Below, one piece after another: positions 36,626-46,356 of a DNA stretch of 64,000 nt. How positions within the stretch are numbered: position 1 is the stretch's first letter; every line of letters begins with the position of its first letter. Source of the DNA: an uncultured Eubacteriales bacterium (lineage in GTDB: Bacteria > Bacillota > Clostridia > Saccharofermentanales > Saccharofermentanaceae). The notes beneath the pieces were generated by a model. The model worked only from the letters and a program-made list of their open reading frames with translations, made no database searches and was not told the origin of the DNA. Location: contig OMWK01000008.1 of assembly GCA_900314745.1 (NCBI GenBank), forward strand, positions 85,795 to 149,794. Reading direction: 5' to 3'. A program made the translations under genes and the position numbers.

Positions 36626-36998
36626 GCTTGAGATAACGACAGGATCATATGAGAAACCGCTGAGGACTTCCGGCATCTATGAGGATGCGCCGGGGTCTCT
36701 TCTTATCAAGTGGAAGCAGATCCACGACGGCGATAAGGAGCATTCATTCTATGAGATAAGACTCGATAAGGATACCGGTGTCGCAGTTGTTAAGCGCTCC
36801 GGTGAATATACGAGCAGGCTCGTGTTTGATACATCAAAGAAGACCGAAGGTGTGGTGCATACGCCATACGGTGACATCACTACGGATATAAAGACGGAGT
36901 ACATAAACCTTCCGTCTGTGCTGTGCCCGAAGTTCGAGATCTCGTACGAGATGGGCGCGGATAACATAAAGAATTTATTCTCAGTAAAGTTTCTGTAA
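36615..36998 (+). CDS. DUF1934 (YwiB-like) beta-barrel protein
   Basis: A 127-aa protein starting at ATG 36615 within the end of murI. It is all beta: LLIKWKQ, HSFYEIRLDKDTGVAVVKRSG, LVFDTSKKTEGVVHTPYGD, then SVLCPKFEISYEMGADN. This fits DUF1934 (YwiB), a small lipocalin-like barrel of unknown function found in Bacillota. Position in the murI operon suggests a wall- or tRNA-related role, but this is inference. An earlier in-frame start would run deep into murI and is rejected. Confidence 0.82.
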   Translation: MIRELEITTGSYEKPLRTSGIYEDAPGSLLIKWKQIHDGDKEHSFYEIRLDKDTGVAVVKRSGEYTSRLVFDTSKKTEGVVHTPYGDITTDIKTEYINLPSVLCPKFEISYEMGADNIKNLFSVKFL

Positions 36999-37010
36999 GG
37001 AGGGGGCTTT

Positions 37011-37922
37011 ATGGCGTACAGAAAGATCAGTAAGAAGCTTGTAAGTGCGGGTGCGGCAGTGCTCGCGGGAGCGATGCTTCTCGGAGGCTGTGCCGGCAAG
37101 ACACAAAGCGAAGAGACGGAAACTGTTGATACCGAGACGGAAGCTTCGGAGAGTGTTGTTGAGACAGCCGCGCCTTCCGAGACTTCGACCGCAGAGGAGA
37201 CGGAGACTGCTTCTGAAACAACCGTGCCCGAGGTCGCGATAGAACTTGTAAACCTCGAGTATCTCGGGATCTTAAGCGAGTATGAGGACCAGATAAGGAT
37301 AGTTGAGAACGATCCTCTGGTCGATATGAGATGCTGTACCTATGTCGACATCACAGGGGACGATGTGCCCGAGCTCATCATCCGGTATAATTCCGATCCC
37401 GAGAACGGATACGAGGCCGGCGCAGATTACTACATGACGGGCGCGATGAGGTTCTTTACCTACGATGCTGTGTCGATGGAAGCCGTGGAGATGCTTAAGG
37501 TCGACCGGACGATATTAAATGCAGGCGGCGGATTCAACGCAGACGCGATAATGCTCGATAACGGCAACATCATCGTTACGACGGGTTGGGGAGACGAGGA
37601 TTCGGAACTCTGGATCACGGAGTATGCGGCTGAAGGCAATGAGCTTGTTGCGGTAAACGTGCTTTATTGCGGCGAGTTCATGCAGGATACGGATGATGAC
37701 TACTATTATGAATATGAGTATGAATTCAACGGCGAGGACATAAGCGAGGAAGAGTACAACTCGATAAGAGACGGATACATTGATTCGTTCACGGGTGTCA
37801 TCTGCAGAAACCCGTTCTACGATTCCGACTGGTATCAGGAGGATTCGTGGGTAAGCAAGGTGCTCTCACTTACTGATTACTCGATGAAGTACGATGACCT
37901 CGTGGCAATGCTCGGAGGCTGA
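37011..37922 (+). CDS. Lipoprotein of unknown function
   Basis: A 303-aa lipoprotein: basic n-region MAYRKISKKLVSAG, hydrophobic h-region and lipobox LLGGC with C27. A Thr/Glu/Ser-rich linker (~30-75) leads to a folded domain with EYEDQIRIVENDPLVDMRCCTYVDITGDDVPELIIRYN-type sequence, an aspartate-rich turn (DITGDDVPEL) like those in FG-GAP/EF-hand-like loops. A strong AAGGAGG precedes ATG 37011. No enzyme motif was recognised. fbp follows after 18 bases, so the genes may be co-transcribed. Confidence 0.8.
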   Translation: MAYRKISKKLVSAGAAVLAGAMLLGGCAGKTQSEETETVDTETEASESVVETAAPSETSTAEETETASETTVPEVAIELVNLEYLGILSEYEDQIRIVENDPLVDMRCCTYVDITGDDVPELIIRYNSDPENGYEAGADYYMTGAMRFFTYDAVSMEAVEMLKVDRTILNAGGGFNADAIMLDNGNIIVTTGWGDEDSELWITEYAAEGNELVAVNVLYCGEFMQDTDDDYYYEYEYEFNGEDISEEEYNSIRDGYIDSFTGVICRNPFYDSDWYQEDSWVSKVLSLTDYSMKYDDLVAMLGG

Positions 37923-37940
37923 AAATAACGGAGGCACAGA

Positions 37941-39893
37941 ATGGATAAGCGGATTCTGAGTATACTGTCGCGCCAGTTCCCGACAGAGACGGCAGCGGCA
38001 ACAGAGATAATAAACCTGCAGGCGATACTGTCTCTCCCGAAGGGAACGGAGCATTTCCTTACGGACATACACGGTGAAGACGAGCAGTTTCTGCACGTTC
38101 TGAAGAACGGTTCCGGAACGGTCAAGCGTAAGGTGGATGCCGTTATCGGAAGTTCAAAGCCGCATTCCTACCGAAAGCGCCTCACGACACTCATTTACTA
38201 CCCGAGGGAGAAGCTTGAGCTTATCAAGAAGGAGATTGCCATCTCTCCCGAGGAGATGACAAACTGGTACATGGAGACGCTGCGCGACCTCGTGGCAGTG
38301 GTTAAGAAGGTCTCCTGCAAGTACACAAGATCCAAGGTCAGACGCGCGATCCCCGAAGAGTACCGCTATGTAGTCGAGGAACTCATCACCGAGAAGGAAG
38401 AGGTCTACGACAAGGAGCGCTACTACAACGAGATCTTAAGCTCGATCGTAAGCATAGGCATGGCGGACGAGGTTATTGTCACGCTCTGTAATCTCATTCA
38501 AAGACTCGTCGTCGATCACCTCCACATCATCGGTGACATCTACGACAGGGGCCCCGGCCCTCACATAATCATGGACACACTCTGCGACTACCACTCCGTC
38601 GACATCGTCTGGGGTAACCACGACGTCGTATGGATGGGCGCTTACTGCGGCAACCCCGCCTGCATAGCGAACGTAATCAGAATGAGTGTGCGCTATGGCA
38701 ATCTCTCCGTGCTCGAGGACGGTTACGGAATCAACCTCCTGCCTCTCGCGGCCTTTGCAATGAAGGTCTATGAGAATTCTGACCTGTCGCGTTTCCATTT
38801 GAAGGAGAACAACAGGGGTGAGTTCTTCGACCTGGAGAAGATCGAGAGCCAGATGTATAAGGCTATCTCCATCATGCAGTTCAAGGCTGAGGGACAGGTC
38901 ATAAAGCGCAACTCCGACTTCGAGATGGACGATCAGCTCCTTCTGGACAAGATCGATTTTGCAGAGCGTGAAGTTAAGGTCGGAGACAGGAAGTATCCCA
39001 TGCTGGACTGCGACTTCCCGACTGTAAATCCCGACTCGCCTTATGAGTTCACGCCTGAAGAGGCGAAGGTTATGGCACAGCTCGTGCAGGGCTTCATGAA
39101 CAGTGAGAAGCTTCGCCGTCACATCCGTCTCCTCTACGAGAAGGGCTCCATGTATAAGGCTTATAACGGCAACCTTCTTTACCACGGCTGCGTGCCTCTT
39201 AATGAGGACGGTTCGTTCAAGCACTCGAGGGTAGGAGGACACGACACATACGGACGCGCCATGTATGACCTCCTCGAGAGTTACGCCCGCAAGGCCTTCT
39301 ATTCAGCCTACGGGACGCACGATCAGATGAAGGGCGGAGACGTTCTCTGGTATCTTTGGTGCGGCCCCAAGTCGCCTTCATACGGCAGGTCGAAGATGAC
39401 CACTTTCGAGAGGCTGTTCATAGAGGACAAGGAGACGCATACCGAGGTCAAGGACCCGTACTACCGCTACATCGAGAACGACGAGGAAGTCGCTTCGAAC
39501 ATACTTCGTGAGTTCGGTCTGGATGACGAGCGCTCCCACATCATAAACGGACATGTTCCCGTCGAGACAAGGAAGGGGCAGACTCCTATCAAGGCAGGCG
39601 GCAAGGTGCTCATCATCGACGGCGGCTTCTCCAAGGCATATCACGCGAAGACGGGCATCGCAGGCTACACGCTCGCGATAGATTCCCACGGCATGTGGCT
39701 TGTAGAACATGAGCAGTTCGAGAGCAAGGAGGCCGCGGTAATAAACGAGACGGACATCGTATCTGATACACTGACCGTCGAGAACTTTGACCGCAGGATG
39801 TACGTCGAGGACACCGACAATGGCAGGCGTCTGAGAGAAGAGATAAACGAGTTGAAGGAACTTCTCAAGGCGTACAGGAGAGGCGAGATCTGA
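37941..39893 (+). CDS. fbp: Fructose-1,6-bisphosphatase, class III
   Basis: A 650-aa gluconeogenic enzyme of the Bacillota-specific class III, a calcineurin-like metallophosphatase. Metal ligands lie in FLTDIHGEDEQF (~41-52), GDIYDRGPGPH (~198) and VWGNHDVVWMG (~223). The late motifs INGHVPVE and IDGGFSKAYH are also typical. It hydrolyses fructose-1,6-bisphosphate to fructose-6-phosphate. GGAG lies seven to eight bases before ATG 37941. No terminator was seen between its stop and rpmF. Confidence 0.96.
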   Translation: MDKRILSILSRQFPTETAAATEIINLQAILSLPKGTEHFLTDIHGEDEQFLHVLKNGSGTVKRKVDAVIGSSKPHSYRKRLTTLIYYPREKLELIKKEIAISPEEMTNWYMETLRDLVAVVKKVSCKYTRSKVRRAIPEEYRYVVEELITEKEEVYDKERYYNEILSSIVSIGMADEVIVTLCNLIQRLVVDHLHIIGDIYDRGPGPHIIMDTLCDYHSVDIVWGNHDVVWMGAYCGNPACIANVIRMSVRYGNLSVLEDGYGINLLPLAAFAMKVYENSDLSRFHLKENNRGEFFDLEKIESQMYKAISIMQFKAEGQVIKRNSDFEMDDQLLLDKIDFAEREVKVGDRKYPMLDCDFPTVNPDSPYEFTPEEAKVMAQLVQGFMNSEKLRRHIRLLYEKGSMYKAYNGNLLYHGCVPLNEDGSFKHSRVGGHDTYGRAMYDLLESYARKAFYSAYGTHDQMKGGDVLWYLWCGPKSPSYGRSKMTTFERLFIEDKETHTEVKDPYYRYIENDEEVASNILREFGLDDERSHIINGHVPVETRKGQTPIKAGGKVLIIDGGFSKAYHAKTGIAGYTLAIDSHGMWLVEHEQFESKEAAVINETDIVSDTLTVENFDRRMYVEDTDNGRRLREEINELKELLKAYRRGEI

Positions 39894-39977
39894 GTTAAGA
39901 AGACTCATCGGGAAGCCGGATTGACGCCGCATTTTGCAGGCACTTGAGCGGTTTGCCGAATAATTTGAAAATAGTGC

Positions 39978-40006
39978 TTGCAAATAACAAAAATGCAAGG
40001 TATAAT
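39978..40006 (+). promoter_or_regulatory. Promoter of rpmF
   Basis: TTGCAA (39978-39983), 17 bases, perfect TATAAT (40001-40006), in the 168-base gap after fbp. The leader is about 50 bases, with GGAGGTGG before the start. Confidence 0.82.
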
Positions 40007-40061
40007 CGTCAAGCACGTTTGAAGATAAACAATACCTACATGAGATGGAGGTGGAAAATAT

Positions 40062-40247
40062 ATGGCACATCCTAAGAGAAAGTGGTCGAAGGCCAGAACA
40101 TCACGTCACAGAAGTCTGTGGAAGCTTTCTGTTCCGGGTTTTGTAGAGTGCCCGCAGTGTCATCAGAAGATGCTTCGCCGCACAGTTTGCAAGAACTGCG
40201 GATATCTTGATGGTAGAGCTGTTGTAGCAGTAGGCGAAGAAGAGTAA
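40062..40247 (+). CDS. rpmF: 50S ribosomal protein L32
   Basis: A 61-aa protein (MAHPKRKWSKARTSRHRS) of the zinc-binding type: CPQC at ~32-35 and CKNC at ~45-48. Zinc-dependent and zinc-free L32 paralogues occur in Bacillota under zinc control. Only this one is in the window. It has its own promoter and terminator. In many Bacillota the gene follows yceD/DUF177, but here it follows fbp. Confidence 0.97.
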   Translation: MAHPKRKWSKARTSRHRSLWKLSVPGFVECPQCHQKMLRRTVCKNCGYLDGRAVVAVGEEE

Positions 40248-40272
40248 TTCTTCCTTGAACTAACTAAGAACG

Positions 40273-40303
40273 GGCGGTGTTGATATACTTAACACCGCCT
40301 TTA
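40273..40303 (+). terminator. Terminator of rpmF
   Basis: A nine-base-pair stem (GGCGGTGTT at 40273-40281, AACACCGCC at 40291-40299) with a nine-base loop, followed by TTTATTTATGTTTT. Confidence 0.9.
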
Positions 40304-40356
40304 TTTATGTTTTGACCTCAGGGATTGGTCTTCGGGCAAGGTTCGCGGGGTCATAA

Positions 40357-40546
40357 TGCACCAAAATTGCGAAAAGTGGAATTTGGTGCACAAAAACAGC
40401 TCGAAATGTGCACCAAAATGGCGAAAAACGGAATTTGGTGCACGGATTAGGTAGATTTTATGCACCAAATCGTGAAAAATGGAGTTTTGGTGCACAAATG
40501 TGGTCAAAAATGTGCACCAAATCTGCAAAAACGGGAATTTGGTGCA
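40357..40546 (+). repeat. Four-copy 52-bp tandem array of paired TGCACCAAA / TTTGGTGCA sites
   Basis: Four 34-base units start at 40357, 40409, 40461 and 40513, exactly 52 bases apart. Each begins TGCACCAAA and ends TTTGGTGCA. The inside is partly conserved, with a GCGAAAA-like core. The units are separated by exactly 18 bases (40391-40408, 40443-40460, 40495-40512), and the first and third gaps resemble each other (CAAA...AAATG). Every unit can form a hairpin, and so can each gap with the flanking arms (TTTGGTGCAC with GTGCACCAAA). The array fills the space between the rpmF terminator and the der ribosome site. No clear promoter was found: CATAAT at 40352-40357 has no -35. Frames through it give only repetitive peptides. 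Confidence 0.92.
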
Positions 40547-40586
40547 GAATCCGCGGGATAAGCGTCAGCCAAACAGGAGAAACACA

Positions 40587-41921
40587 ATGAGTAAACCTGC
40601 CGTAGCCATAGTCGGACGTCCGAACGTCGGAAAGTCATCTTTGTTCAACACGCTTTACGGTGAGCGTATATCTATAGTTCATGATACCCCCGGAGTTACG
40701 AGGGACCGTATCTACGCGAATGCGACATGGAGAGAGCGCGAGTTCGTCATTATCGACACGGGCGGTATTGAGCCTGCGGGAGATGATGTAATCCTTCAGG
40801 GAATGAGGGCTCAGGCGGAGGTGGCCATAGCGGCTGCCGATGTCATCGTGTTCATGGTTGACCTGAAGTCCGGAATGACCGCTGCTGATAAGGAGATCGC
40901 CGCCATGCTCCGTAAGTCAGGCAAACCGATCGTCATCGCGGTCAATAAGGCTGACAAGGTCGGCGAGCCCCCGGCTGAGATGTATGAGTTCTATAATCTG
41001 GGCTTGGGCGAGAGCGACATCATTCCGATATCAGCGGCTCACAGGCTCGGAATCGGCGATCTTCTCGATAAGATATTCGAGTATTTCCCCGGTGAAGATG
41101 AAGAGGATGAGGATGCCGGAAGGATCAGGGTGGCTCTCATTGGAAGACCGAATGCCGGTAAGTCCAGTCTCACGAATAAGATGAGCGGATCTGACAGAAG
41201 CATCGTATCCGACATCGCGGGAACCACGAGAGATGCGATAGACGTTCACATCGAGAATAAGTACGGCAAGTTCGTGCTGGTTGATACTGCGGGAATGAGG
41301 AAGAAGAGCAAGATAGAGGATAACGTCGAGAAGTACTCGATGGTAAGGGCTCTTCAGGCTATCGATAAGGCTGACGTATGCGTTATCCTGATCGATGCAT
41401 CCGTTGGAATCACGGAGCAGGATACAAGAGTCGCGGGAGTTGCCCACGATAACGGCAAGGCCTGCATAATAGCGATTAACAAGTGGGACATAGTCGACAA
41501 GGAGACGGGAACGCTCGAGACCATGACCAAGATGGTCAGGGAGAGGTTCTCATTCATGGACTATGCTCCGGTTATATTCATATCTGCAAAGACAGGCCAG
41601 AGAGTCGACAAGCTCTGGGAGGCCATAGTTAAGGCTGAGGAGTCCTCATCCAAGAGACTCACGACCGGTGTGTTCAACGACATGCTGACTGAAGCGGTTG
41701 CGATGGTGCCGACACCTCAGGATAAGGGTAAGCATCTTAAGATCTACTACGGAACGCAGGTAGCGATCAAGCCGCCCACGTTCGCGCTGTTTGTAAACGA
41801 CACAGAATTGTCCCATTTCTCGTATGAGAGATACATCGAGAACCAGATAAGACGTAACTTTGGCTTCGAGGGCACACCTATTAAGATTCTTTTGCGTAAT
41901 AAAAAGGGCGAACAGACTTAA
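40587..41921 (+). CDS. der: Ribosome biogenesis GTPase Der (EngA)
   Basis: A 444-aa protein with two tandem GTPase domains: G1 GRPNVGKSS (K16) and, in the second, GRPNAGKSS (K192). Each has its own DTxG (IDTGGIEP, VDTAGMRK) and NKxD (NKADKV, NKWDIV). A KH-like C-terminal domain ends RRNFGFEGTPIKILLRNKKG. Der helps late assembly of the 50S subunit. ATG 40587 follows AGGAG (40575-40579) by seven bases. An open frame reaches back into the repeat array, but codons before 40587 are repeat sequence and are not counted. Confidence 0.97.
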   Translation: MSKPAVAIVGRPNVGKSSLFNTLYGERISIVHDTPGVTRDRIYANATWREREFVIIDTGGIEPAGDDVILQGMRAQAEVAIAAADVIVFMVDLKSGMTAADKEIAAMLRKSGKPIVIAVNKADKVGEPPAEMYEFYNLGLGESDIIPISAAHRLGIGDLLDKIFEYFPGEDEEDEDAGRIRVALIGRPNAGKSSLTNKMSGSDRSIVSDIAGTTRDAIDVHIENKYGKFVLVDTAGMRKKSKIEDNVEKYSMVRALQAIDKADVCVILIDASVGITEQDTRVAGVAHDNGKACIIAINKWDIVDKETGTLETMTKMVRERFSFMDYAPVIFISAKTGQRVDKLWEAIVKAEESSSKRLTTGVFNDMLTEAVAMVPTPQDKGKHLKIYYGTQVAIKPPTFALFVNDTELSHFSYERYIENQIRRNFGFEGTPIKILLRNKKGEQT

Positions 41922-42018
41922 AATATTGTGCATATAGTCGTATATGTAAATTGCTCCCGAAGTAGTTAAATATTAAAGGCAAAAAATCGTATTTTATATT
42001 TAATGGAGAGCAAACCGT

Positions 42019-43869
42019 ATGAAGATCGAGAATTTACGTAACATCGCCATCATCGCGCACGTTGACCACGGTAAGACGACAATCGTTGATTCCATGCTTA
42101 AGCAGGCCGGAATCTACAGAGAGAACGAGCAGATCGTCGAGCAGGTCATGGACAGCAATGACCTCGAGAGGGAGAGAGGAATCACTATCCTCGCGAAGAA
42201 TACTGCCATCGACTACAAGGGCATAAGGATCAACGTCGTTGATACTCCCGGACACGCTGACTTCGGAGGCGAGGTTGAGCGAGTTCTCAAGATGGTTGAT
42301 GCCGTTCTTCTCGTTGTAGATGCTTTCGACGGACCCATGCCCCAGACAAGATTCGTTCTTCACAAGGCTCTCGAGTTAGGCTTAAGACCTATCGTCTGCA
42401 TCAACAAGATCGACAGACCTGATGCAAGACCTCTTCAGGTAGTAGACATGGTTCTCGATCTCTTCATTGAGCTCGGTGCCGATGAGGACCAGCTCGATTT
42501 CCCTATCGTTTATTCATCCGGTAAGACAGGCGTTGCCTGCCTCGACATCAAGGATTATCAGGAAGGCAAGGCCGTTGATTTCTGCCCCGTTCTCGATACC
42601 ATCATCAAGAATACACCCTGCCCCGAAGGTGATCCTGACGCTCCCATGCAGCTTCTCGTTTCCAACATCGACTCCGATCCTTACATCGGAAGAATCGCCA
42701 TCGGAAGAGTCGAGAGAGGTACTGTTAAGCAGGGCGAGAACGTCGTAGTCGTAAATATCGAGCAGGAAGGCAAGAGGAATGCGAGAGTCGTTAAGCTCCT
42801 CCGTTTCTCAGGTCTTGGCAGACAGGAAGTAAGCGAAGCTTCCATCGGTGAGATCGTCTGCGTTGCAGGTATCCCCGATATCGGAATCGGAGACACACTC
42901 TGCGACTCTTCCACACCTGAGGCTCTCCCGTTCGTTAAGATCGACGAGCCTACGATCGCGATGACATTCTCAGTTAACGATTCGCCTTTCGCCGGTCAGG
43001 AAGGAAAGTTCGTAACATCACGTCACTTAAGAGACAGACTCTTCAAGGAGATCGAGACCAACGTTTCCATGAGAGTTGAAGAGACGGATACAACAGAGTC
43101 CTTCATCGTAAAGGGAAGAGGAGAGCTCCATCTTTCCATCCTCATCGAAGAGATGAGAAGAGAGGGCTACGAGCTCCAGGTAAGTAAGCCTAAGGTTATC
43201 ATGAAGGAGATCGACGGCGTTCTCTGCGAGCCTTATGAGGACCTCGTAATCGACGTTCCCGAGGAGTTCGTCGGTGCCGTAATCGAGAAGCTCGGAAGCC
43301 GTAAGGCAGAGATGAAGAACATGCTTCCTCCGTCAAAGGGATACACAAGACTTGAGTTCAATATCCCTTCCAGAGGCCTTATCGGATACCGTACCGAGTT
43401 TTTGACCGACACTAAGGGCAATGGTATAATGAACAGCATAATCAGCGGCTATGAGCCCGTTGCGGGACAGATTGCGACGCGTTCACACGGCGTCCTCGTA
43501 GCGTTCGAGAGCGGTACGGCGATGACCTACGGACTCTTCAATGCTCAGGACAGAGGAAACCTTCTCATAGGTGCCGGCACGGAAGTTTACGAAGGTATGA
43601 TCGTCGGCATTAATCCGAAGCCCGATGATATCACGGTAAACGTTTGTAAGAAGAAGCATGTTACCAACATGCGTGCGGCCGGAAGCGACGACGCTATGCG
43701 CCTTACGCCTCCTCTTAATTTCAGCCTGGAACAGTGTCTCGAATTTGTCGAGGACGATGAGCTTTGCGAGGTAACTCCGAAGAGCATCAGACTTCGTAAG
43801 AAGATCCTCAATACCGATCAGCGTCTCAAGGCCGAAGCTAAGAAGAAAGATGCTGCCAAAGAAACTTAA
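42019..43869 (+). CDS. typA: Ribosome-associated GTPase BipA (TypA)
   Basis: A 616-aa translational GTPase related to EF-G. G1 is [10 protein letters not shown] (K19), switch II is [16 protein letters not shown], and NKID follows. The C-terminal half carries the BipA-specific domain. It binds the 70S ribosome and helps 50S assembly or translation under stress. GGAGAG precedes ATG 42019. The last 20 bases overlap mltG. Confidence 0.97.
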   Translation: MKIENLRNIAIIAHVDHGKTTIVDSMLKQAGIYRENEQIVEQVMDSNDLERERGITILAKNTAIDYKGIRINVVDTPGHADFGGEVERVLKMVDAVLLVVDAFDGPMPQTRFVLHKALELGLRPIVCINKIDRPDARPLQVVDMVLDLFIELGADEDQLDFPIVYSSGKTGVACLDIKDYQEGKAVDFCPVLDTIIKNTPCPEGDPDAPMQLLVSNIDSDPYIGRIAIGRVERGTVKQGENVVVVNIEQEGKRNARVVKLLRFSGLGRQEVSEASIGEIVCVAGIPDIGIGDTLCDSSTPEALPFVKIDEPTIAMTFSVNDSPFAGQEGKFVTSRHLRDRLFKEIETNVSMRVEETDTTESFIVKGRGELHLSILIEEMRREGYELQVSKPKVIMKEIDGVLCEPYEDLVIDVPEEFVGAVIEKLGSRKAEMKNMLPPSKGYTRLEFNIPSRGLIGYRTEFLTDTKGNGIMNSIISGYEPVAGQIATRSHGVLVAFESGTAMTYGLFNAQDRGNLLIGAGTEVYEGMIVGINPKPDDITVNVCKKKHVTNMRAAGSDDAMRLTPPLNFSLEQCLEFVEDDELCEVTPKSIRLRKKILNTDQRLKAEAKKKDAAKET

Positions 43870-45067
43870 GATCGTTATCAATATTCTCATCGTTCTCCTG
43901 CTGCTCGTGTGCTTCGCGATCATGGGAGTTTACGTCGGCTACAATTATGTATTGTCCCAGGAGGAGCGCTTCACGGCGCTCGAGGCCGGGATAGAAGACG
44001 GCTCCTTTAAGGTAGATATGAATACCGAGGGAGCCATTCCTTTTGTCATCAGAACCGGTGACATGACCTCGGACATCGCGGACAAGCTCTTTGAGCTGGG
44101 GCTTATCGACAACACCTTCATGTTCTCGCTCCTGTCCAAGGTAAACGGCTTCGACGGCGCGTACCAGGCGGGTACACACTACCTTCTGGCAGGACTCGAT
44201 TACGACGAGATCATGTTCCTTCTGACACAGCGCTCCGTCAGCGTTACGGTAACGTTCCCTGAGGGCATCACTTACGAGGAGATGAAGATCAGGCTTCACG
44301 AGGCGGGACTTACTTTCTCCGACGAGGAGATGGACGAGTGCATGGACAGCCCGAACCTGTTCACGGACTACCGCTTCGTATCGCAGATCGCTCTTACCGA
44401 GGGCAGAGACCACGTCCTCTCGGGCTACCTTTTTCCCGACACATACGAGTTCGACGTCAATGCGAGCGCGGAGACGATAATCTCCACTATGCTTAACAAC
44501 ACCGAAAGCAAGCTCTACGACGAGTACTACGAGCGTGCGGCTTCCCTTGGCATGTCCATGGACCAGATCATGACGCTCGCTTCGATCATCCAGGCTGAGT
44601 CTTCGAATATGACTGACATGATGTATATATCGTCCGTGTTCAGGAACAGAATGAACAGCGCGGATGAGAGCATGCATTACTTAGGCTCAGACGCGACGAT
44701 CAACTTCATTAGAAGAATGAACGGCCTCGATCCAGATATCATCCTCACTGCGGATGACATGTCGCTCGACAGCCCCTATAACACTTATATGTATCAGGGA
44801 CTTCCGCCGGGACCTATCTGCATGCCCGGTCAGGATGCCATACAGGCGGCGCTCTATCCGGAACCTAACTCGAATTATCTGTATTTCTGTGCTGACGGTA
44901 ACGGCGGTACGCTTTTCGCTGTGACGCTTGCCGAGCACGAGAACAATGTTGCCATATTCCAGGCGAACTACCAGGCTGCGCTCGAGGCTGCCGCCAACCC
45001 CACGGAGGAGACCATTGCTGAGGGTGGAGATACCGCAGAGGGCGAAGTACAGGGAGAACCGGGCTGA
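43850..45067 (+). CDS. mltG: Endolytic murein transglycosylase MltG (YceG-like)
   Basis: A 405-aa membrane-anchored enzyme that cuts nascent glycan strands. One N-terminal helix (IVINILIVLLLLVCFAIMG) is followed by a LysM-like region (VIRTGDMTSDIADKLFELGLI). The catalytic domain has E250 in IIQAESSNMTDM, then YNTYMYQGLPPGPICMPG and YLYFCADGNGGTLFA. About 30 Ala/Glu-rich residues end the chain. The start overlaps typA by 20 bases. Its stop overlaps the U32 gene (ATGA-type). Confidence 0.93.
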   Translation: MLPKKLKIVINILIVLLLLVCFAIMGVYVGYNYVLSQEERFTALEAGIEDGSFKVDMNTEGAIPFVIRTGDMTSDIADKLFELGLIDNTFMFSLLSKVNGFDGAYQAGTHYLLAGLDYDEIMFLLTQRSVSVTVTFPEGITYEEMKIRLHEAGLTFSDEEMDECMDSPNLFTDYRFVSQIALTEGRDHVLSGYLFPDTYEFDVNASAETIISTMLNNTESKLYDEYYERAASLGMSMDQIMTLASIIQAESSNMTDMMYISSVFRNRMNSADESMHYLGSDATINFIRRMNGLDPDIILTADDMSLDSPYNTYMYQGLPPGPICMPGQDAIQAALYPEPNSNYLYFCADGNGGTLFAVTLAEHENNVAIFQANYQAALEAAANPTEETIAEGGDTAEGEVQGEPG

Positions 45068-46329
45068 TGAGAAGACCTGAAGTACTGTCGCCTGCGGGCA
45101 ATCCCGTAAAGCTTAAGACCGCGATCGCTTACGGTGCGGATGCAGTCTATATGTCGGGCAAGAAGTTCGGACTTCGGACTTTCTCCGATAACTTCGACCG
45201 CGACGAGATGAAGGCGTCCATAGCGTATGCGCACGAACACGGCGTAAAGTGCTATGTAACCATGAACATCATGGGACTCGAGGAGGATCTCGCGAACATT
45301 AACGACGACATAGATTTCACGGCGCATGAGGCCAAGGCGGATGCCGTCCTCGTAAGCGACCCCGGAATCTTCACGAGGGTCAGGGATGTGGCTCCCGACC
45401 TCGAGATACATATCTCCACGCAGGCGAGCACGACCAACAGCGAGGCGTGCAATTTCTGGTACAGACAGGGAGCCCGCCGCATAGTCCTCGCGCGCGAGCT
45501 GTCGCTGGAGCAGATTAAGAAGATACGCTCGAACATCCCGTCCGACCTCGAGCTCGAGGCTTTTGTTCACGGGGCGATGTGCGTGTCCTACTCCGGCCGC
45601 TGCATCTTAAGCAATTACTTCACGGGACGCCGTTCGAACGGCGGAGCCTGCGCTCAGCCCTGCAGATGGGGTTATTCACTTGTTGAGGAGAAGCGCCCCG
45701 ATTCCGCTTTCCCGATAGAGGAGGACGAGCGCGGAACTTATATCTTAAGCTCCAAGGACCTCTCGATGATCGAACACATCCCCGACCTCGTTGATGCGGG
45801 AGTGGACTCGCTTAAGATCGAGGGCAGGATCAAGGGTGACTACTACGCTGCGGTTACGGCGAAGGTCTACCGCGAGGCCGTGGACCTGTATCTTAAGGAC
45901 CCTGAAGGCTGGAAGGTGAACCCTTCCTGGCCCGACCTTCTCGAGAAGCTGACGCACAGGGACTACGACACGGGTTTCTTCTACGACTCCCCGATGGACG
46001 ACGCGAAGATCGCTATGGACCGCACATATGTTAAGCCCGCTTTCGTTGTGGCGCAGATAGCGGGACGCAATGCTGACGGCTCTTATAAGGCCGTGCAGAA
46101 GAACAAGCTCTATAACGGCGACGTGCTTAATGTGTTAAAGCCCGAAGGCTACGAGCAGCCTCTTAAGGTCGTCTCCATGACGGATATGGACGGCGCGGTG
46201 CTCGACAGTGTCCCGCATCCCGGCACAGAGTTTAACGTCAGATTCGACAGGGAGACGGATCTTCCCGAGCTTACGTTCCTCTCGAGGGACGGCGACAAGG
46301 ACGGCGGCATTGCGCCGATGTCCTGCTGA
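45067..46329 (+). CDS. Peptidase U32 family protein (tRNA/rRNA hydroxylation type)
   Basis: A 420-aa protein with the U32 signature ELEAFVHGAMCVSYSGRC and the following cysteines in GGACAQPCRW, which may hold an iron-sulfur cluster. The N-terminus PEVLSPAGNPVKLKTAIAYGADAVYM is a TIM-barrel start. Several members (TrhP, RlhA) are now known to hydroxylate tRNA or 23S rRNA using prephenate as cofactor, so peptidase may be a misnomer. It starts on the mltG stop. Confidence 0.92.
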   Translation: MRRPEVLSPAGNPVKLKTAIAYGADAVYMSGKKFGLRTFSDNFDRDEMKASIAYAHEHGVKCYVTMNIMGLEEDLANINDDIDFTAHEAKADAVLVSDPGIFTRVRDVAPDLEIHISTQASTTNSEACNFWYRQGARRIVLARELSLEQIKKIRSNIPSDLELEAFVHGAMCVSYSGRCILSNYFTGRRSNGGACAQPCRWGYSLVEEKRPDSAFPIEEDERGTYILSSKDLSMIEHIPDLVDAGVDSLKIEGRIKGDYYAAVTAKVYREAVDLYLKDPEGWKVNPSWPDLLEKLTHRDYDTGFFYDSPMDDAKIAMDRTYVKPAFVVAQIAGRNADGSYKAVQKNKLYNGDVLNVLKPEGYEQPLKVVSMTDMDGAVLDSVPHPGTEFNVRFDRETDLPELTFLSRDGDKDGGIAPMSC

Positions 46330-46356
46330 ATTTCCTTATAGAATATTAACTGAGAA

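Noticed and set aside
38436..39242. Long reverse-strand open frame opposite fbp
   Set aside because: It is antisense to a certain gene, its codons are not coding-like, and it matches no family. Similar frames opposite relA, rnj and metH were rejected for the same reason.
40357..40546. CRISPR array
   Set aside because: The gaps are only 18 bases and partly alike, the units are themselves inverted repeats with diverged interiors, and no cas gene is near.
40301..40590. Two overlapping open frames through the repeat array, one on each strand
   Set aside because: They encode only the periodic repeat translated and have no ribosome site. They are a by-product of the array.
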